Shown piece by piece: positions 1 to 11,222 of a stretch of 64,000 nucleotides of DNA. Location of the stretch: assembly GCF_000003855.2 (NCBI RefSeq), contig NW_003101669.1, positions 1,058,795 to 1,122,794 on the forward strand, written 5' to 3'. Positions within the stretch are counted from its first letter, which is position 1; each line of letters opens with the position of its first letter. Under the pieces are notes generated by a model that was not told where the DNA came from, searched no databases, and saw only the letters and a program-made list of their open reading frames with translations. Both the position numbers and the translations under genes were made by a program. The DNA is from Blastomyces gilchristii SLH14081. Taxonomy: Eukaryota > Ascomycota > Eurotiomycetes > Onygenales > Ajellomycetaceae.

Positions 1-378
1 AATTAGAGTATTTTAATGTGTTGGTATCGGTGGTTAATAGCGGGCGGAAAGATATAAATCTGATAGTCATGGCGGGGAACAAGAAGGCGGGATTAGTCAG
101 GGCTTGGCATCGGAGCTCTTTGACGCGCGGGAATGGGAACAGACGCGACGATTCATATAGTTTGGAGCAGGTAAAGACGGATTGAAGCGCTGCTCTGAAC
201 ACAACATAGATAATCATCAAGGGAAATATAAAAAACACAAGATACCCAATATTCGCCTTTCCTTTTCTCAACTTCCTGTACCCCAGCTGGCGTGTCGATG
301 CGATTTTCAACCATGGCCAACCCCCTTTTTTAAAACCAATTCCCTATGCAAGATAACCCCTGCAATTAAAGAGTCAAG
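1..378. other. intergenic, upstream of APC5
   Basis: No convincing gene is seen here. The sequence ends in the short 5' leader of APC5; the start ATG at 379 is the first in-frame ATG that begins the conserved N-terminus. A short open frame at 182-382 has no recognisable content and is treated as chance. Confidence 0.6.
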
Positions 379-3128
379 ATGACTCGTTATTTGACCCCCT
401 CCAAGATCACTCTTCTGGCCCTTGTGTCCGTCTATGCTGAAGGCGTAGTTCCCAATTCTGCCATCGTTCCTGTCCTCTCATTTCTTGTCTCCCATCTACT
501 ACCTCTTCAACCCTCCACTCAACGCCTCACATCTACCAACACAACAACCGAAGCAAACAGCCATGCTATCTCCATCCAAGACTTTGAGGTTGCTACATTA
601 CCCCTAGCTTCCTCTATCCCGGGTAGAACCGTCTGGGACCTGCTGCTGAAAAAGCTATGGAAGCTCGACTGCGCTGATGCCCTCGATGAGTTCTTTGCAG
701 GCATATCAAGTATGCTCACGAAGACGCGCGAGGAGCTGATCAATGACCGGAACCATGGTATTGCGCCGGAGACGGGGCACATGCTTATCTCCCGCGCATC
801 ACTGCTTGGTGTATTTGTCCGAAGGGCGTATCTTGAGTACACTCGCCTTCAGTTCCACGATGCGGTGGCGCTATGGAGAGGGCTAGTCAAGTATCGGTTG
901 CCAACGTATCAGCTGTGGGCGAAGAGAAATCCTTTAGATAGCCAGGCCGCGGTGGATGTCAATCTAGTTAAGCTTGGCCTAGATCTAACGAGTCCCCTTG
1001 CTAAGGTGGTATATGGCTCGCTAGAAGAAGGGAAAGATACGGAATTGGGAATGAGCACGAGGGATATTGAGCGGTTGTTGGATTTTCAGGTTGGAGAGAT
1101 GCAGGGTAGGTAACGACTTTTTTCTTGTCCTCAAATGATGGCACTCGCTCTACGTCTCCCATTCTTTTTTGTTAGTCTTAAACCGTGGTACGGTTCACTG
1201 ATATGTATTTGTTTAATCTAGGCAACGGATGCAGGATTACGGGCGAAATGAGATCGCGCCTGGAACAGATGGTGATGTCTGGAGTATCTGTACCAAGCTC
1301 GCAGCATTATATAAAGTAAGCACTTCACCCTCCATCTCACCGACGATATCTGCTCTAATCGCACAAATGTAATTAGATTCCTCGATTCCTGGAAAGCAGG
1401 AGATTATTCCTCTTCCTTTGATCATTTACATCGCTATTTTGACTACACTATGCAAAGCCGTGACAAAACCTTCTACCAATATGCCCTGCTCAATCTTGCC
1501 ATTCTCCAAGCCGATTTTGGCTGCCATGCAGAGGCAGTCTCAGCCATGCAGGAGGCCATTTCGATTGCCAGGGAAACTCATGACATGAGCTGTCTCAATT
1601 TCTGCATGAGCTGGCTTTACCACTTTGGAAAAGCCTTTCCTGATGAAATGAAGGATATCCAGAGTACTGGCATGCTGGGTAGTGAGAAGGAAGGGTTGGC
1701 GTTTCTCCAGGCTAAGGCTAGAGAGACGGAAATGTGGGGTCTGCTGGGTACATCACTGCTTAGTGAGGCAAAGTTGGAGCTGCAGAATGTATGTGCCTCA
1801 ACCCGGTCTCCACTTTTGGAACATTGGTTTTTAACAGCCTGCTCACTGCCAAGTACTACAGGGCGAGAGTGTGGCGTCGGCATTTGAACATATCGTCAAA
1901 GCCTCTTTTCTCAATGTAACGAAGGATATATCTAATTCAGTCGGACCTCTGCTTATGCTGCAAGCGTCGGCATATGTTAGGATAGGTAATGATGTTTTGT
2001 TCGTTCTGGTTTTGACATACCAGGATTTGCTAATGGTTTAAACCGGAAGGGGTTACACATCTGGCATGGTCTAATTGCGAGATCTTTCGAGAATGCTACA
2101 CAAAGCAAGCTCCATTTGAAGACCACCTACGGGTAATATGTCGGAGTAGCATGCTGGTTAGTAGCACTTTCGCCACGGAGCATACGAAGACGTTCAAATT
2201 CTAACAGCGTGAAGTTGGCTGCTAAAGGGAGCTATGACCAGTCGATGGCCCGATTAAATGAGATATCTTCCGATTCGCTACGAGTTCTTAAGAACCAACA
2301 AAATTGGACATTCTTTTGCGGGCTTCTGAAGTTGCAAAGACAACTACATAGGTAATTATTTTCCCGCCTTTGTGAGAAAAGAGGGTTGGCTGACCGTTAG
2401 GTAGGGATGATAAGCTGGCAGCAGAGCACCTCATACCCCAACTACGTGCTTGTTCTCCACCAGACGCAGAATTAGTCTTGACACTCTCACTTTTAGAGGT
2501 TGACTTCCTCATGCGAAAAGGCGATTACACAGCTGCGCTCGAAATAATCGAGCGAAATGCCCAGTCCATGCGACAGGAGAACTTCGACGTTGCCACCCAG
2601 GTGAAAATACTAGTGGCAAAAGCAAGGATCTTTGACCAGACCAACCAACCGGAAAGAGGCTTCTCGTTAGCAATGAGAGCAGCCAATGTCGCCCACCGAT
2701 CACGGTATCTTCCTGGTCTATGGGAGGCTATCGGGGTGCTCTCTGTGATACTCATGACCTTCAAAGAATTCGGAGCCGCTCTCGAGATTCTAGAGAGCAT
2801 CGTGCCTCAAGTTCATGAGTGTGAAGATGCATATCTTACGGCACGTACATATTCTCTATTAGCTGACGCCGACATGGGACTGGCTGGCCAAGTGCAAATG
2901 CAGAGCCAGGGGAGGGACAAAGTACGACAGAAGGAACATATGGCGCGCGCAGTGGAATTTATCGACTGTGCGTTTGAGGAGTTTTCAAACGTGGAGGATG
3001 TGCAAGGCCAGTGCGAGATGATGGCGAAGAAGGCGACGGTGATGTATCTGTCAGGGGATTTTGTGCTGGCGAATGATTATGCGGCCAAGTATCTAGATTT
3101 GAAGAAGCAAGCTGCCGCAGAGAGATAA
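379..3128 (+). CDS. APC5: anaphase-promoting complex subunit 5
   Basis: Apc5 is a scaffold subunit of the APC/C, the nuclear ubiquitin ligase that drives the metaphase-anaphase transition and mitotic exit. I model seven exons: 379-1105, 1222-1315, 1377-1788, 1862-1985, 2050-2156, 2215-2351 and 2405-3128. They keep phase and give about 774 residues, near the usual family length. The N-terminus (MTRYLTPSKITLLALV) and the central ANAPC5/TPR-like helical segment containing the motifs FLDSWKAGDY, YQYALLNLA and SWLYHFGKA are the family hallmarks as I recall them. The exon 1 donor at 1106 was chosen over the one at 1110 because only that phase reads through into exon 3. The acceptors at about 2049 and 2214 (AAG rather than CAG) are the least certain boundaries. 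The C-terminal helices (exon 7) are TPR-like. There is no sign of damage. Confidence 0.9.
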
Positions 3129-3808
3129 CGAGATAACAGAAGTTACGGGAAAATAATGAGGAATGCGTGTATCGTATCAGCAGGTGCTTCCCATGCATAT
3201 GTACTCCCGTACATCTGACTTGATTTGTTCTGCAAGAGTGAGGCTGGGGGGTACCAAGGTAACTAGATAAACAGGCACAGGCAACTACGGAATTGTCATC
3301 AACTGGTTGAATGTGCGCATGGCTCTTCTCGGCTCTTCTCAGCTTTTCTTCCACCTGTCGGGTCTTCCCTCTCTTGTGTTTACAACTGTACAACATTTTA
3401 TTATTAGCTGCATCGGGAAAAAAATCCGATCTTGGAACCTCAGCCTCCGCCGTGAAGTTGCCCCCCGGAGTCACTATCATGTAACTTTACACCTTCATTA
3501 GTATGGCGAAATACACAGAAGTGACCTGCCAAGCCCAGAAACGGGCCAGTGGTTCTCACCGCCGCGCTGAGTCAGCGCTGAGTCACGCCTCGCCCCCTCC
3601 CGCTTAAATCTGCCGTCTTTCTTCTACCTCCGCCGTTCTTCTTCCTCCTTATTCCACCAACGACGACTCTTTCTTACTGACCAGCGAGGATACACAACCA
3701 CTGCTCGTCACAGATCTCCTCTCTTCAAAAGCACTCTTTATCAACCTAAACTATCCTTACTCCCTTACTACACACCTTTTTAAGTCCGTCGCGACAAACA
3801 ACGGGTTT
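3129..3808. other. intergenic, APC5 terminator side and SUI1 promoter
   Basis: This is non-coding. It holds the 3' end of APC5 and then the SUI1 promoter and pyrimidine-rich leader (CTTC-rich from about 3610 to 3780), which is typical of highly expressed fungal genes. Two TGAGTCA sites are annotated separately. Confidence 0.6.
3568..3585. promoter_or_regulatory. paired TGAGTCA sites (Gcn4/CpcA-type) upstream of eIF1
   Basis: Two perfect TGAGTCA heptamers lie at 3568-3574 and 3579-3585, 11 bp apart start to start and about 225-240 bp before the SUI1 ATG. This is the consensus for the bZIP regulator of amino-acid control (Gcn4 in yeast, CpcA in aspergilli) and for related AP-1-type factors. 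The sites are seen directly; binding is inferred. Confidence 0.5.
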
Positions 3809-4591
3809 ATGTCAATCGAAAACCTCAAGACCTTCGGTAAGTTTGCCACGCCACCTTGGATTTTTGCCTCCTTTCTTTTCTGCCCACCCTTAAAACAAAC
3901 CAGCCAAGGCTCTCCGCTACACCAGCCACATCACAGAGAATCAGGTATTTTGCTGTCTCTGTTGCTGCTGTCTGTTGTGGTTGTTTGGGGAGACGGATGG
4001 ATCTCTTGATGGCTTCCCCGTTGGAAAATAGCGGGGTAGCCGCGATGGGTCTGGCTTGTTTTTGTGTGATGTCGCGGCTGAGCCTGCAAAACAAAACTGA
4101 AAGAGGGCTAGCTGGCTAACTGGGCACGTGTTGCGACAGACCCCTTCGCCGAAGCTGACGAAGACACCGGCGATACAAAACAATCCCAAAATTATATCCA
4201 TATACGGATCCAACGTATCTTCTCCTTTTTTTTTCTTCTGTCTCTATCGCCACATAGATTGAAAACTGACATATTCTCGCAGAGCGCAATGGTCGTAAGA
4301 CCCTGACAACTGTTCAAGGTCTCCCTAAGAAGTTCGACCAGAAGAAGATCCTCAAGGTCATTAAGAAGAAGTTCGGTATGCTTTTTGCTGTCTACCATTT
4401 GGTTTACCCTGATCTTATATTTTATACTAATTTATTTCGCAGCTTGCAATGGCACCATCGTCAACGACAGTGAGATGGGCGAGGTGATCCAGCTCCAAGG
4501 GGATCAGCGCAAGGATGTCCAAGAATTTTTGGTCGATAAGAAGGAAGGGCTCGAACTCGACGCCAAGACCATAAAGGTCCATGGGTTCTAA
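3809..4591 (+). CDS. SUI1: translation initiation factor eIF1
   Basis: eIF1 binds the 40S P-site region in the cytoplasm and enforces AUG selection during scanning. There are four exons: 3809-3836, 4140-4214, 4283-4375 and 4443-4591. They give 114 residues, a typical length. The 5' intron of 303 nt is longer than the others (68 and 67 nt), as is common in highly expressed fungal translation genes. Diagnostic stretches are NYIHIRIQQRNGRKT, LTTVQGLPKKFDQKK and the C-terminal GDQRKDVQEFL, all in the SUI1 fold. The first exon codes only MSIENLKTF plus one base. Every junction keeps phase. A strong pyrimidine-rich leader and paired TGAGTCA sites precede it. Confidence 0.97.
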
Positions 4592-6165
4592 GTCAACCTC
4601 ATCACGCCCGTCCCGTTTCGTCTTCCCAGTCCACTCCAGAGGATCGATAGAAGCCATGTCGTGCGGTCGCCTTTGTCTACTGGCTGGGAAGGGGTCATTC
4701 TTCTCTCTTAGAGAAAATGCCCTTTATCCGGTATATATCTACGGATTGCTTCTTGCCGGTTTAACGGAAACTTTTTTGGAGAACTTTGTCCTGCGATTGG
4801 AGTGGTCTGGATAGGATATAAAACGGAACTCGGTCGGTTTCAACCTCGCCCAGCTGTGTGATTCTTAGAACAAGAACGCTATCCACCACAATTGAAGGGA
4901 AGCTGGCGCCCCGCCCCCCCTTTTTAAATTCGAGTAGACGGGACGTTGACGGGACAAGGCGTTGATGAGATACCCCATGATCTGGAAAACGATTTTTTTA
5001 ATTTTTAATGTTTGTTTCTTCCTGCGGTTGCTCTTTTAAATAGGTCGAATGGCGGCATGGTAATGACGATGTGGAAATTGTTTCCTGTTTCATGACTTTT
5101 TTACTTTTCCTTTAGTCGTTAATAAAGAACCAGAGGAATGAATCAACAGTTTGCTTTTTGAAGTAGGAGAATGAGAAAACTTGGGTGAAGTCTGAACTTG
5201 TTTGAGCCAGGCGTCGTAATCTGTGAATTGCTTGTAATTCCGTGCCGTATGGTCCAACGTACATGTCATACATACGGTCCGTCCTTAATCTACGTTGGGT
5301 GGCCGTGTCCACTTGACGCTGTCTGTTCCGCATCTGACTCGTATTGTTGTTATTTTTAAAAGTCTTTTAACTCTTCTTTTTTTGTCAAAGTTTACACAGT
5401 AAGCTTAGCACCGCTTGCCAGGCTTACTTCATGAAACATTCACGCGGGTATCTCCCTAAGAAGTTATTGGTTTCATTGTTTGTTTCTCTTTTCTCTGAAT
5501 AAATATTTGCTTCTGGATTTTTCCGGCGCATCAAAAGATAATATATTTGAAGGGCCGCGGTGAATAATAAATCATCCATCTACTCAGGGGTGGAAAGTAT
5601 GATTATATATGTCTTCTGGCTAATAATAGGCAAAAGCAACTTTCCATCTATTACTATTTTCAGGTTTTGCCGGATAGAACTGGCTGTTGAGTCTGTAAGT
5701 TTGAATTGCAAACTGGAATAATCAAGCAGGATGGATGGCGTGAATGATATGGAATGTCGATGAAGTAGTACGTGTACATGGTCCCCCTTGATATCCTCCT
5801 AATTAGGGAAATAATTTAAAAACGAAGCATGTAGTAAAAAGAGAGAAAGGTTGAGGCTATCTCAAAAGATGTAATGTACGGAGTCAGTGCCTAGGTAGTC
5901 GTTTTGCGCATCGCCAGTGAGAGCGTCAATTAATTTTCTCATCAAAAAAGTCTAAACGGTGAATTGTTGCATGAGAGGTAAGAAGAAGATGGCTTAGAAG
6001 AATAAAAAACCAAATGGAAACAAAGCAAGGAAATGTTATTCATGCACAATCGCTCTTGTTGCCAGAAAAGAAAATAGATGTATCAAACCGCCCATATCAA
6101 CCTCGAGAAAGAAACGAAACGGAAAGAATAAAAAGGGGGGAGTCAGGAAGCGTCATCTCCTCTTC
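4592..6165. other. intergenic between convergent SUI1 and EOS1
   Basis: This 1.6 kb stretch is AT-rich and holds no convincing open frame. It should contain the 3' UTRs of both flanking convergent genes. No repeat longer than short homopolymers was noticed. Confidence 0.6.
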
Positions 6166-7486
6166 CTATCCATCAGATACCTCGCCTCCAACTCCATACT
6201 CAGCAATCTTCTGCGCGCCAAACTCCAGGATTATCTTCCCCATAACGAATAACGGGACTTCAGGCTCATTTTCGCGTGTAAGATGCAGCTGCAGAAGCAA
6301 GGAGCACATACTCAGGAAACTGGCAATTGAGAAAACGTAGATCGTCGCAAATGTTTCTTTTTTTATGTTAATTTGGCGTTGGGTGATGTGGTAAACGAAA
6401 GAGAGGACCTGTTTTTCAGAGCGGGGGGAAATCAGATATCAAATGGCTAGAGTAGTGTCCTCATGAAGCGTATATGAATGAGATGTTTTTTGTGGTGGTG
6501 GTGGTGGTGGAACGAACCGATGCAATTGATATCCATGCTGGAAGGAGGAGGCGAGGATCTGAGGAAGCGCCAGATAAATAGAGGATCCACGACGTGAGGT
6601 ATGCAAGAAGACCATTCGTAGCCAAAAGTCGAATGACAACTGCAGCGGGGGTATAATTAAGTAGCCTTTGGGTTTCCGTGTTAGTTTGAGGATTCGATAT
6701 GGCTTTGTCCGTTGTAAAGAAATATCTGGAGGGAATCTGGGGACAGCTTACCATCTAGACATCATACAATCTGTAAAAAAGTAAAATAAATATGCTGACG
6801 CCGAACACTACAAACCGGGAATTAGGTTAGAAATCAGTTTATACTTCTTGTATGTACGTCCTTTAAATCTCCCTTTTCGCCTTGTAAACACGGGTTCCTA
6901 TGAGAATGGGCCGCAAATAAAGGACAGAGCAGGAAAATACCCAAATAATAGCCAATGCCACTTCCGTAACCCTGAACCGTCTCTCCACGTCCCAATCAGC
7001 CGCGGCTCCTCTCACAATAGCTGCTGTCCATCCTTCATGCCAAAATTGAGGCCTGATCCGTAGTAGCTCTGCTAAGAACGTGAAGGCACAACGTAAGCCC
7101 CACCATGCTGCCGGAAGGATGCTGAGGCCCCGACAAAGCAGTAAAGGAATATACCAGCGGCGGTCAACGCCCAGAATCACTGCAACTCGAGGATGGAGAG
7201 AGGATAATATATCCCGGGGTTCGGAAGCGGGTGTACCTGGAGACGGCGGCGGGCACGGCACCGTGGATGGGGAGGAATAATCATCCGAGGACGCAAATAG
7301 AGGTGGAGGATCGTTCGAGGCTGGGGGACGAGCGCGGTATGACCTTAGAGCATTGCGGAATCGAGGCTGGGACTGGGGAGGGAGGGCATGGCGAGGAGAG
7401 GGAGGGGTGGGTTTGTAGCTCGCGGAGGAAGACGCCAGTCTTTTGAGTTGACGACTATTGCAGCCGCAGGCACTCAGAGGGAAGTT
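6166..7486 (-). CDS. EOS1: N-glycosylation protein EOS1 (5' end unresolved)
   Basis: Eos1 is a multi-pass ER membrane protein required for normal N-glycosylation and oxidative-stress tolerance in yeast. Exons in gene order (minus strand): about 7486-6941, 6807-6752, 6665-6518 and 6408-6166. Phases agree at each junction. A 56-nt exon supplies the segment CSASAYLFYFF and a codon split as TG|G for SRW. Hydrophobic helices include WYIPLLLCRGLSILPAAWW, EVALAIIW, AVVIRLLATNGLLAYLTSW and FATIYVFSIASFLSM. The tail EVPLFVMGKIILEFGAQK is characteristic of the fungal family as I know it. Upstream of the conserved HPRVAVILGVDRRW the frame is open and Pro/Ser-rich back to a stop at 7487-7489, but it has no ATG, so a further 5' exon must exist that I could not place. 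A (TGG)n run lies in the intron at about 6492-6510. It is divergent from a GH47 mannosidase. Confidence 0.85.
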
Positions 7487-7489
7487 TTA

Positions 7490-8175
7490 TATAGGACAGT
7501 TTGAAGGAGATGTGAATCTGGTAGTTATCCTGCTGACGGGAACAAGAATTGTTTGCAATTGTTTTGCTGGATGAGTGTTGTAAATGGAAGCAATGATGAG
7601 AGGAGAGAGGACACGAGGAGTTTATTTAGTTAAATAATATCCCTTTGTCGTGGCGGATGGCTTTAATAAGAAGTGCCTATAGTTTAGGTCCGGGTTTCGT
7701 TAAACAAGCCCCCTGCTTTAGGGGCAATATGGCGCCAAGGGCTTGTTTTCGGCGCCTAAGATATTCCCAGGTTAACTGTACTCCATGAACCAATAATAAT
7801 ATCAAATGGGGTTGAAACAATCCCCATAGCAAACCTGGATATTTATGTATGTCTGGAGTATAATTATTTATCTCAAATCCCCGCAGCCGGAATCTTGAAG
7901 CTATCCCCTCTCAGAAATCACAGACATAAGCATCAAGCAACAATAAATGTATGTCTTGTTAGTGCGCAACAGACTGAGTCTTGAAGTCTCCAAATTGGAT
8001 GCCATACAATCATCATCTCTCCGGCTAAGTGTACTCGCCTTCATCGTCACCAAAGTTTCCGAATCTTCACTCTTCAAACCTTAACTCTGTGCAGCAAGTC
8101 AAATGAATCCTGTCTTACTATAACTAATCGCTAGCTAGTTGAACTGCGCAGCAATCGAAGCTAGGCGAAGCGATC
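7490..8175. other. divergent promoter region of EOS1 and the GH47 gene
   Basis: This stretch of about 0.69 kb separates two divergently transcribed genes, both tied to N-glycan handling in the secretory pathway. It probably also holds the missing first exon of EOS1. No other coding potential was seen. Confidence 0.5.
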
Positions 8176-9978
8176 ATGATTTCATTCAGAGGCAGATGGT
8201 TAATTTACGTTCTTCTATCAGCCACCCTCCTATTTCTTTATCACAGAAGCGGGCCAGATGCCTTCGCCCCAAATCCAAATTATCCAAAGCTGCCGAAAGG
8301 ATTCTCATTCGATTGGAAGAACTTCAAAGAAAAATACCCAGTGAAATCATTTGTGCCGCTACCGTCGGACCCGGTAAAAAGGCTGCCCAGAGTTCAGCAT
8401 GTGTTCTCCGACAAAGGTTTCAAAGAAGTTCTATCGAAGCAAATACCCCGACAAGAAGCTGTCAAACAGTCATTTATTCGCGCGTGGAATGCGTATAGGA
8501 GTTACGCATGGATGCGCGACGAAGTTACTCCGCTTACAAAAGGATCCTATGACACTTTTGGTGGATGGGCAGCCACCCTGGTTGACAGTCTTGACACCCT
8601 ATGGATCATGGGCCTGAAGGACGAATTCCACGAGGCTGTACGCGCTGTTGCCAATATCGACTTCACTACCACTGAATCTAAGGAAATCAATGTCTTTGAA
8701 ACAACAATCCGCTACCTGGGTGGTCTCTTATCAGCCTATGACCTGAGTGGAGAACATGTCCTTCTTACCAAGGCCACGGAGCTGGGAAACATTCTCTACG
8801 CCGCCTTTGACACTCCAAACCGCATGCCCGTTACCCGCTGGAAAATCCATTCCGCGTTCCTGGGACTCGAGCAGGAAGCCTCCCGCTTCTGTCTTCTTGC
8901 CGAGATCGGCTCCCTGACCATGGAATTCACGCGCCTGTCACAACTCACCAAGGACCCCAAATGGTACGATGCCGTGCATCGAATTATGAAAATGTTTGAA
9001 GAGAAGCAGAGCAAGACGAAGCTTCCGGGGATGTGGCCTCTGGTTCTCGATGCACGCACGCAAAATTTCGAAGGGAAAGTGCATACCTTTACGCTGGGCG
9101 CGATCGCAGACTCCCTTTACGAGTACATGCCAAAGATGCACGCGCTGCTGGGCGGCGTGGATGATAAGTATGAGCGAATGTACAGGGATGCCATGGCTGT
9201 GGTGGCCAAACATATTCTTTATAGACCCATGGTGCCCGATAATGCAGATATACTCATTTCCGGCAAGGTGACTACGCGTGACGACGGAGGCGTCGAGCTG
9301 GATGCCGAAGGCCAACATCTTGTTTGCTTCGCCGGTGGCATGTTCGCGCTGGGGTCCAGGTTGTTCGATATCCCCTCCCATATGGATATCGCGCGGAAAC
9401 TTACGGACGGTTGTATCTGGACATACAAAGCGACCCCGTCAGGGATGATGCCCGAGGTGTTCCACATGGTTCCATGCCCGGCCAACGGACCCTGCATGTG
9501 GGACGAGAGCAGGTACAAGGAGGCAGTAGTCACCGCACATGCCAGATCCATTTTCTCGCCCGATGGCGACAAACAATGGTACAAGGACAACAGCGCAGAA
9601 GCCATCATTGCTCGCGAACGCCTCCCCAAGGGTATCAGATCTATAGAGGATAGACGCTATATCCTTCGCCCGGAGGCCATCGAGAGTGTCTTCATCTTAT
9701 ATCGCATTACAGGCCGGACAGAACTGCTTGATACGGCATGGGACATGTTCACGGCCATTGAGGAGATGACGAAGGCGCCCTTTGGGAACGCAGCGCTGAA
9801 TGACGTTACGGTCCCTAGGGGAACGGCTGGTAACGCGCCGTTGTCAAACCGAATGGAGAGCTTCTGGCTGGCGGAGACGCTGAAGTATTTCTATTTGATG
9901 TTCAGTGACCCTAGTTTGATTAGTTTAGATGAATATGTGTTGAATACGGAGGCGCATCCGTTTCGGAGGATGGGATGA
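8176..9978 (+). CDS. GH47 class I alpha-1,2-mannosidase, membrane-anchored
   Basis: This enzyme trims alpha-1,2-linked mannose from N-glycans (for example Man9 to Man5-8) in the ER or Golgi. It is a single exon of 600 residues. Residues about 8-23 (WLIYVLLSATLLFLYH) form one transmembrane anchor after a short basic N-terminus, a type II topology. A stem region follows, then the GH47 (alpha/alpha)7 barrel from about residue 93. Visible family motifs are WNAYRSYAW, YDTFGGW, VDSLDTLWIMGL, the FETTIRYLGGLL block near 174 carrying an acidic catalytic residue, HLVCFAGGMFALGSR, RPEAIESVF, and the C-terminal NTEAHPF, whose Thr ligates the catalytic calcium in characterised members. The length exceeds secreted fungal forms because of the anchor and stem. 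ER versus Golgi cannot be decided from sequence alone. It is divergent from EOS1, another glycosylation gene. Confidence 0.95.
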   Translation: MISFRGRWLIYVLLSATLLFLYHRSGPDAFAPNPNYPKLPKGFSFDWKNFKEKYPVKSFVPLPSDPVKRLPRVQHVFSDKGFKEVLSKQIPRQEAVKQSFIRAWNAYRSYAWMRDEVTPLTKGSYDTFGGWAATLVDSLDTLWIMGLKDEFHEAVRAVANIDFTTTESKEINVFETTIRYLGGLLSAYDLSGEHVLLTKATELGNILYAAFDTPNRMPVTRWKIHSAFLGLEQEASRFCLLAEIGSLTMEFTRLSQLTKDPKWYDAVHRIMKMFEEKQSKTKLPGMWPLVLDARTQNFEGKVHTFTLGAIADSLYEYMPKMHALLGGVDDKYERMYRDAMAVVAKHILYRPMVPDNADILISGKVTTRDDGGVELDAEGQHLVCFAGGMFALGSRLFDIPSHMDIARKLTDGCIWTYKATPSGMMPEVFHMVPCPANGPCMWDESRYKEAVVTAHARSIFSPDGDKQWYKDNSAEAIIARERLPKGIRSIEDRRYILRPEAIESVFILYRITGRTELLDTAWDMFTAIEEMTKAPFGNAALNDVTVPRGTAGNAPLSNRMESFWLAETLKYFYLMFSDPSLISLDEYVLNTEAHPFRRMG

Positions 9979-11222
9979 TAAATGTTTTTATTAAATAATG
10001 GGTGCGTTTTGCGAATTTTGTATACGTATAAATGTGAGTTTTTTTGGACCCTTGTTCGTTGAGTAATGTCCGACAAGCATGTCCTAGTGATCTTGGTGGT
10101 AGCTATGTATACATACCTACTTTTAGCTAATATAATATATTCAAATATACATATCAGCAGAGATCTATAGCATATATCTGGGAAGAGGCGATGATCATAG
10201 TCACTAATTTTACATGATTTATATCACCATTAAATCACTGTTTCTGGTATCCCCTCCCCCAATCCCCAGAGCATATGGAAAATACCGAAAGAGAAACCAT
10301 ATCCACTAGCCCTCATCAGGTAAAAGGCCGTTGTCTTCTACTCTCTGCGAACTTCTCCTTTCGTATCTTCTCGTACCTGTTTGGTAGGCGACAACTATTT
10401 TTGGAGGCGTATGAATGATAATAATCACCCGACCTGATATCAATGCATCGATTATCAAAATAATACCATCACTTTAAATGTGTCCTGGTTCAGCGAGATG
10501 TTATCGGGGTTGATCTCTCAAAGCAATTCATGGAATTATTGGCCTCAAAGGAGTATTTTCCATCGTCTGACTGAACAATGTCATGGTTGTGCATTTCAAG
10601 CAGCTACAACAACTTCATTGAAATTAAGGAGCATGCTTTTAGAAAGGTTTTTTCAAGACGTACTTGACCTCTCTAAACATGAAGCACCTCCAGTTTTACC
10701 ACGTTAAATGATGGGCAAGTATCCTCCCGCGTTCCCACCCAAGCATGATGTTGGGGGCTCGAGAACCTGCAGTATGACTGCTGCAGCTAAATTTTGGGCA
10801 CGGGCAGCAAAAGGAATTGCTTTATGGCAAATCCCAGAAACTGCTAGGGATGATTGGTGACTGGACGAACAAAAGAAATAGAACAAGAAAATATTTTGAC
10901 TCTGTTACATAGAAAGTTGGGCAAGATGGAAGATGTCGGCGTTGTTGCAAGGTCTGTGATAACGTAATTTCTGACTAAACCTAGTTAACTAGTTAGTTAC
11001 CGCTAATCCCAATACAACAATCAATTTTTCTGCCGATTTCGAGGTTAAAAAAAAGTCCGAAACAGATCGGAGTAAAACATCTCCAGCAAGCGACGAATTA
11101 CCAGGGCTTCACGACCCAATTCTTCCCAGCACCCGTCGCCAGTGCCGCTCAGCGGGCACCTCCGCTCTCAACTTGCGTCCACTATTACATTAAATCACCC
11201 CCGGGTGGGCTCTGTAATTGCA
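9979..11222. other. intergenic between the GH47 gene and MBA1-like gene
   Basis: No gene is recognised in this 1.2 kb. It is AT-rich just after the mannosidase stop, then of mixed composition. The region right before 11223 is in frame with the MBA1-like protein but has no ATG, so it is read as 5' leader. Confidence 0.55.
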
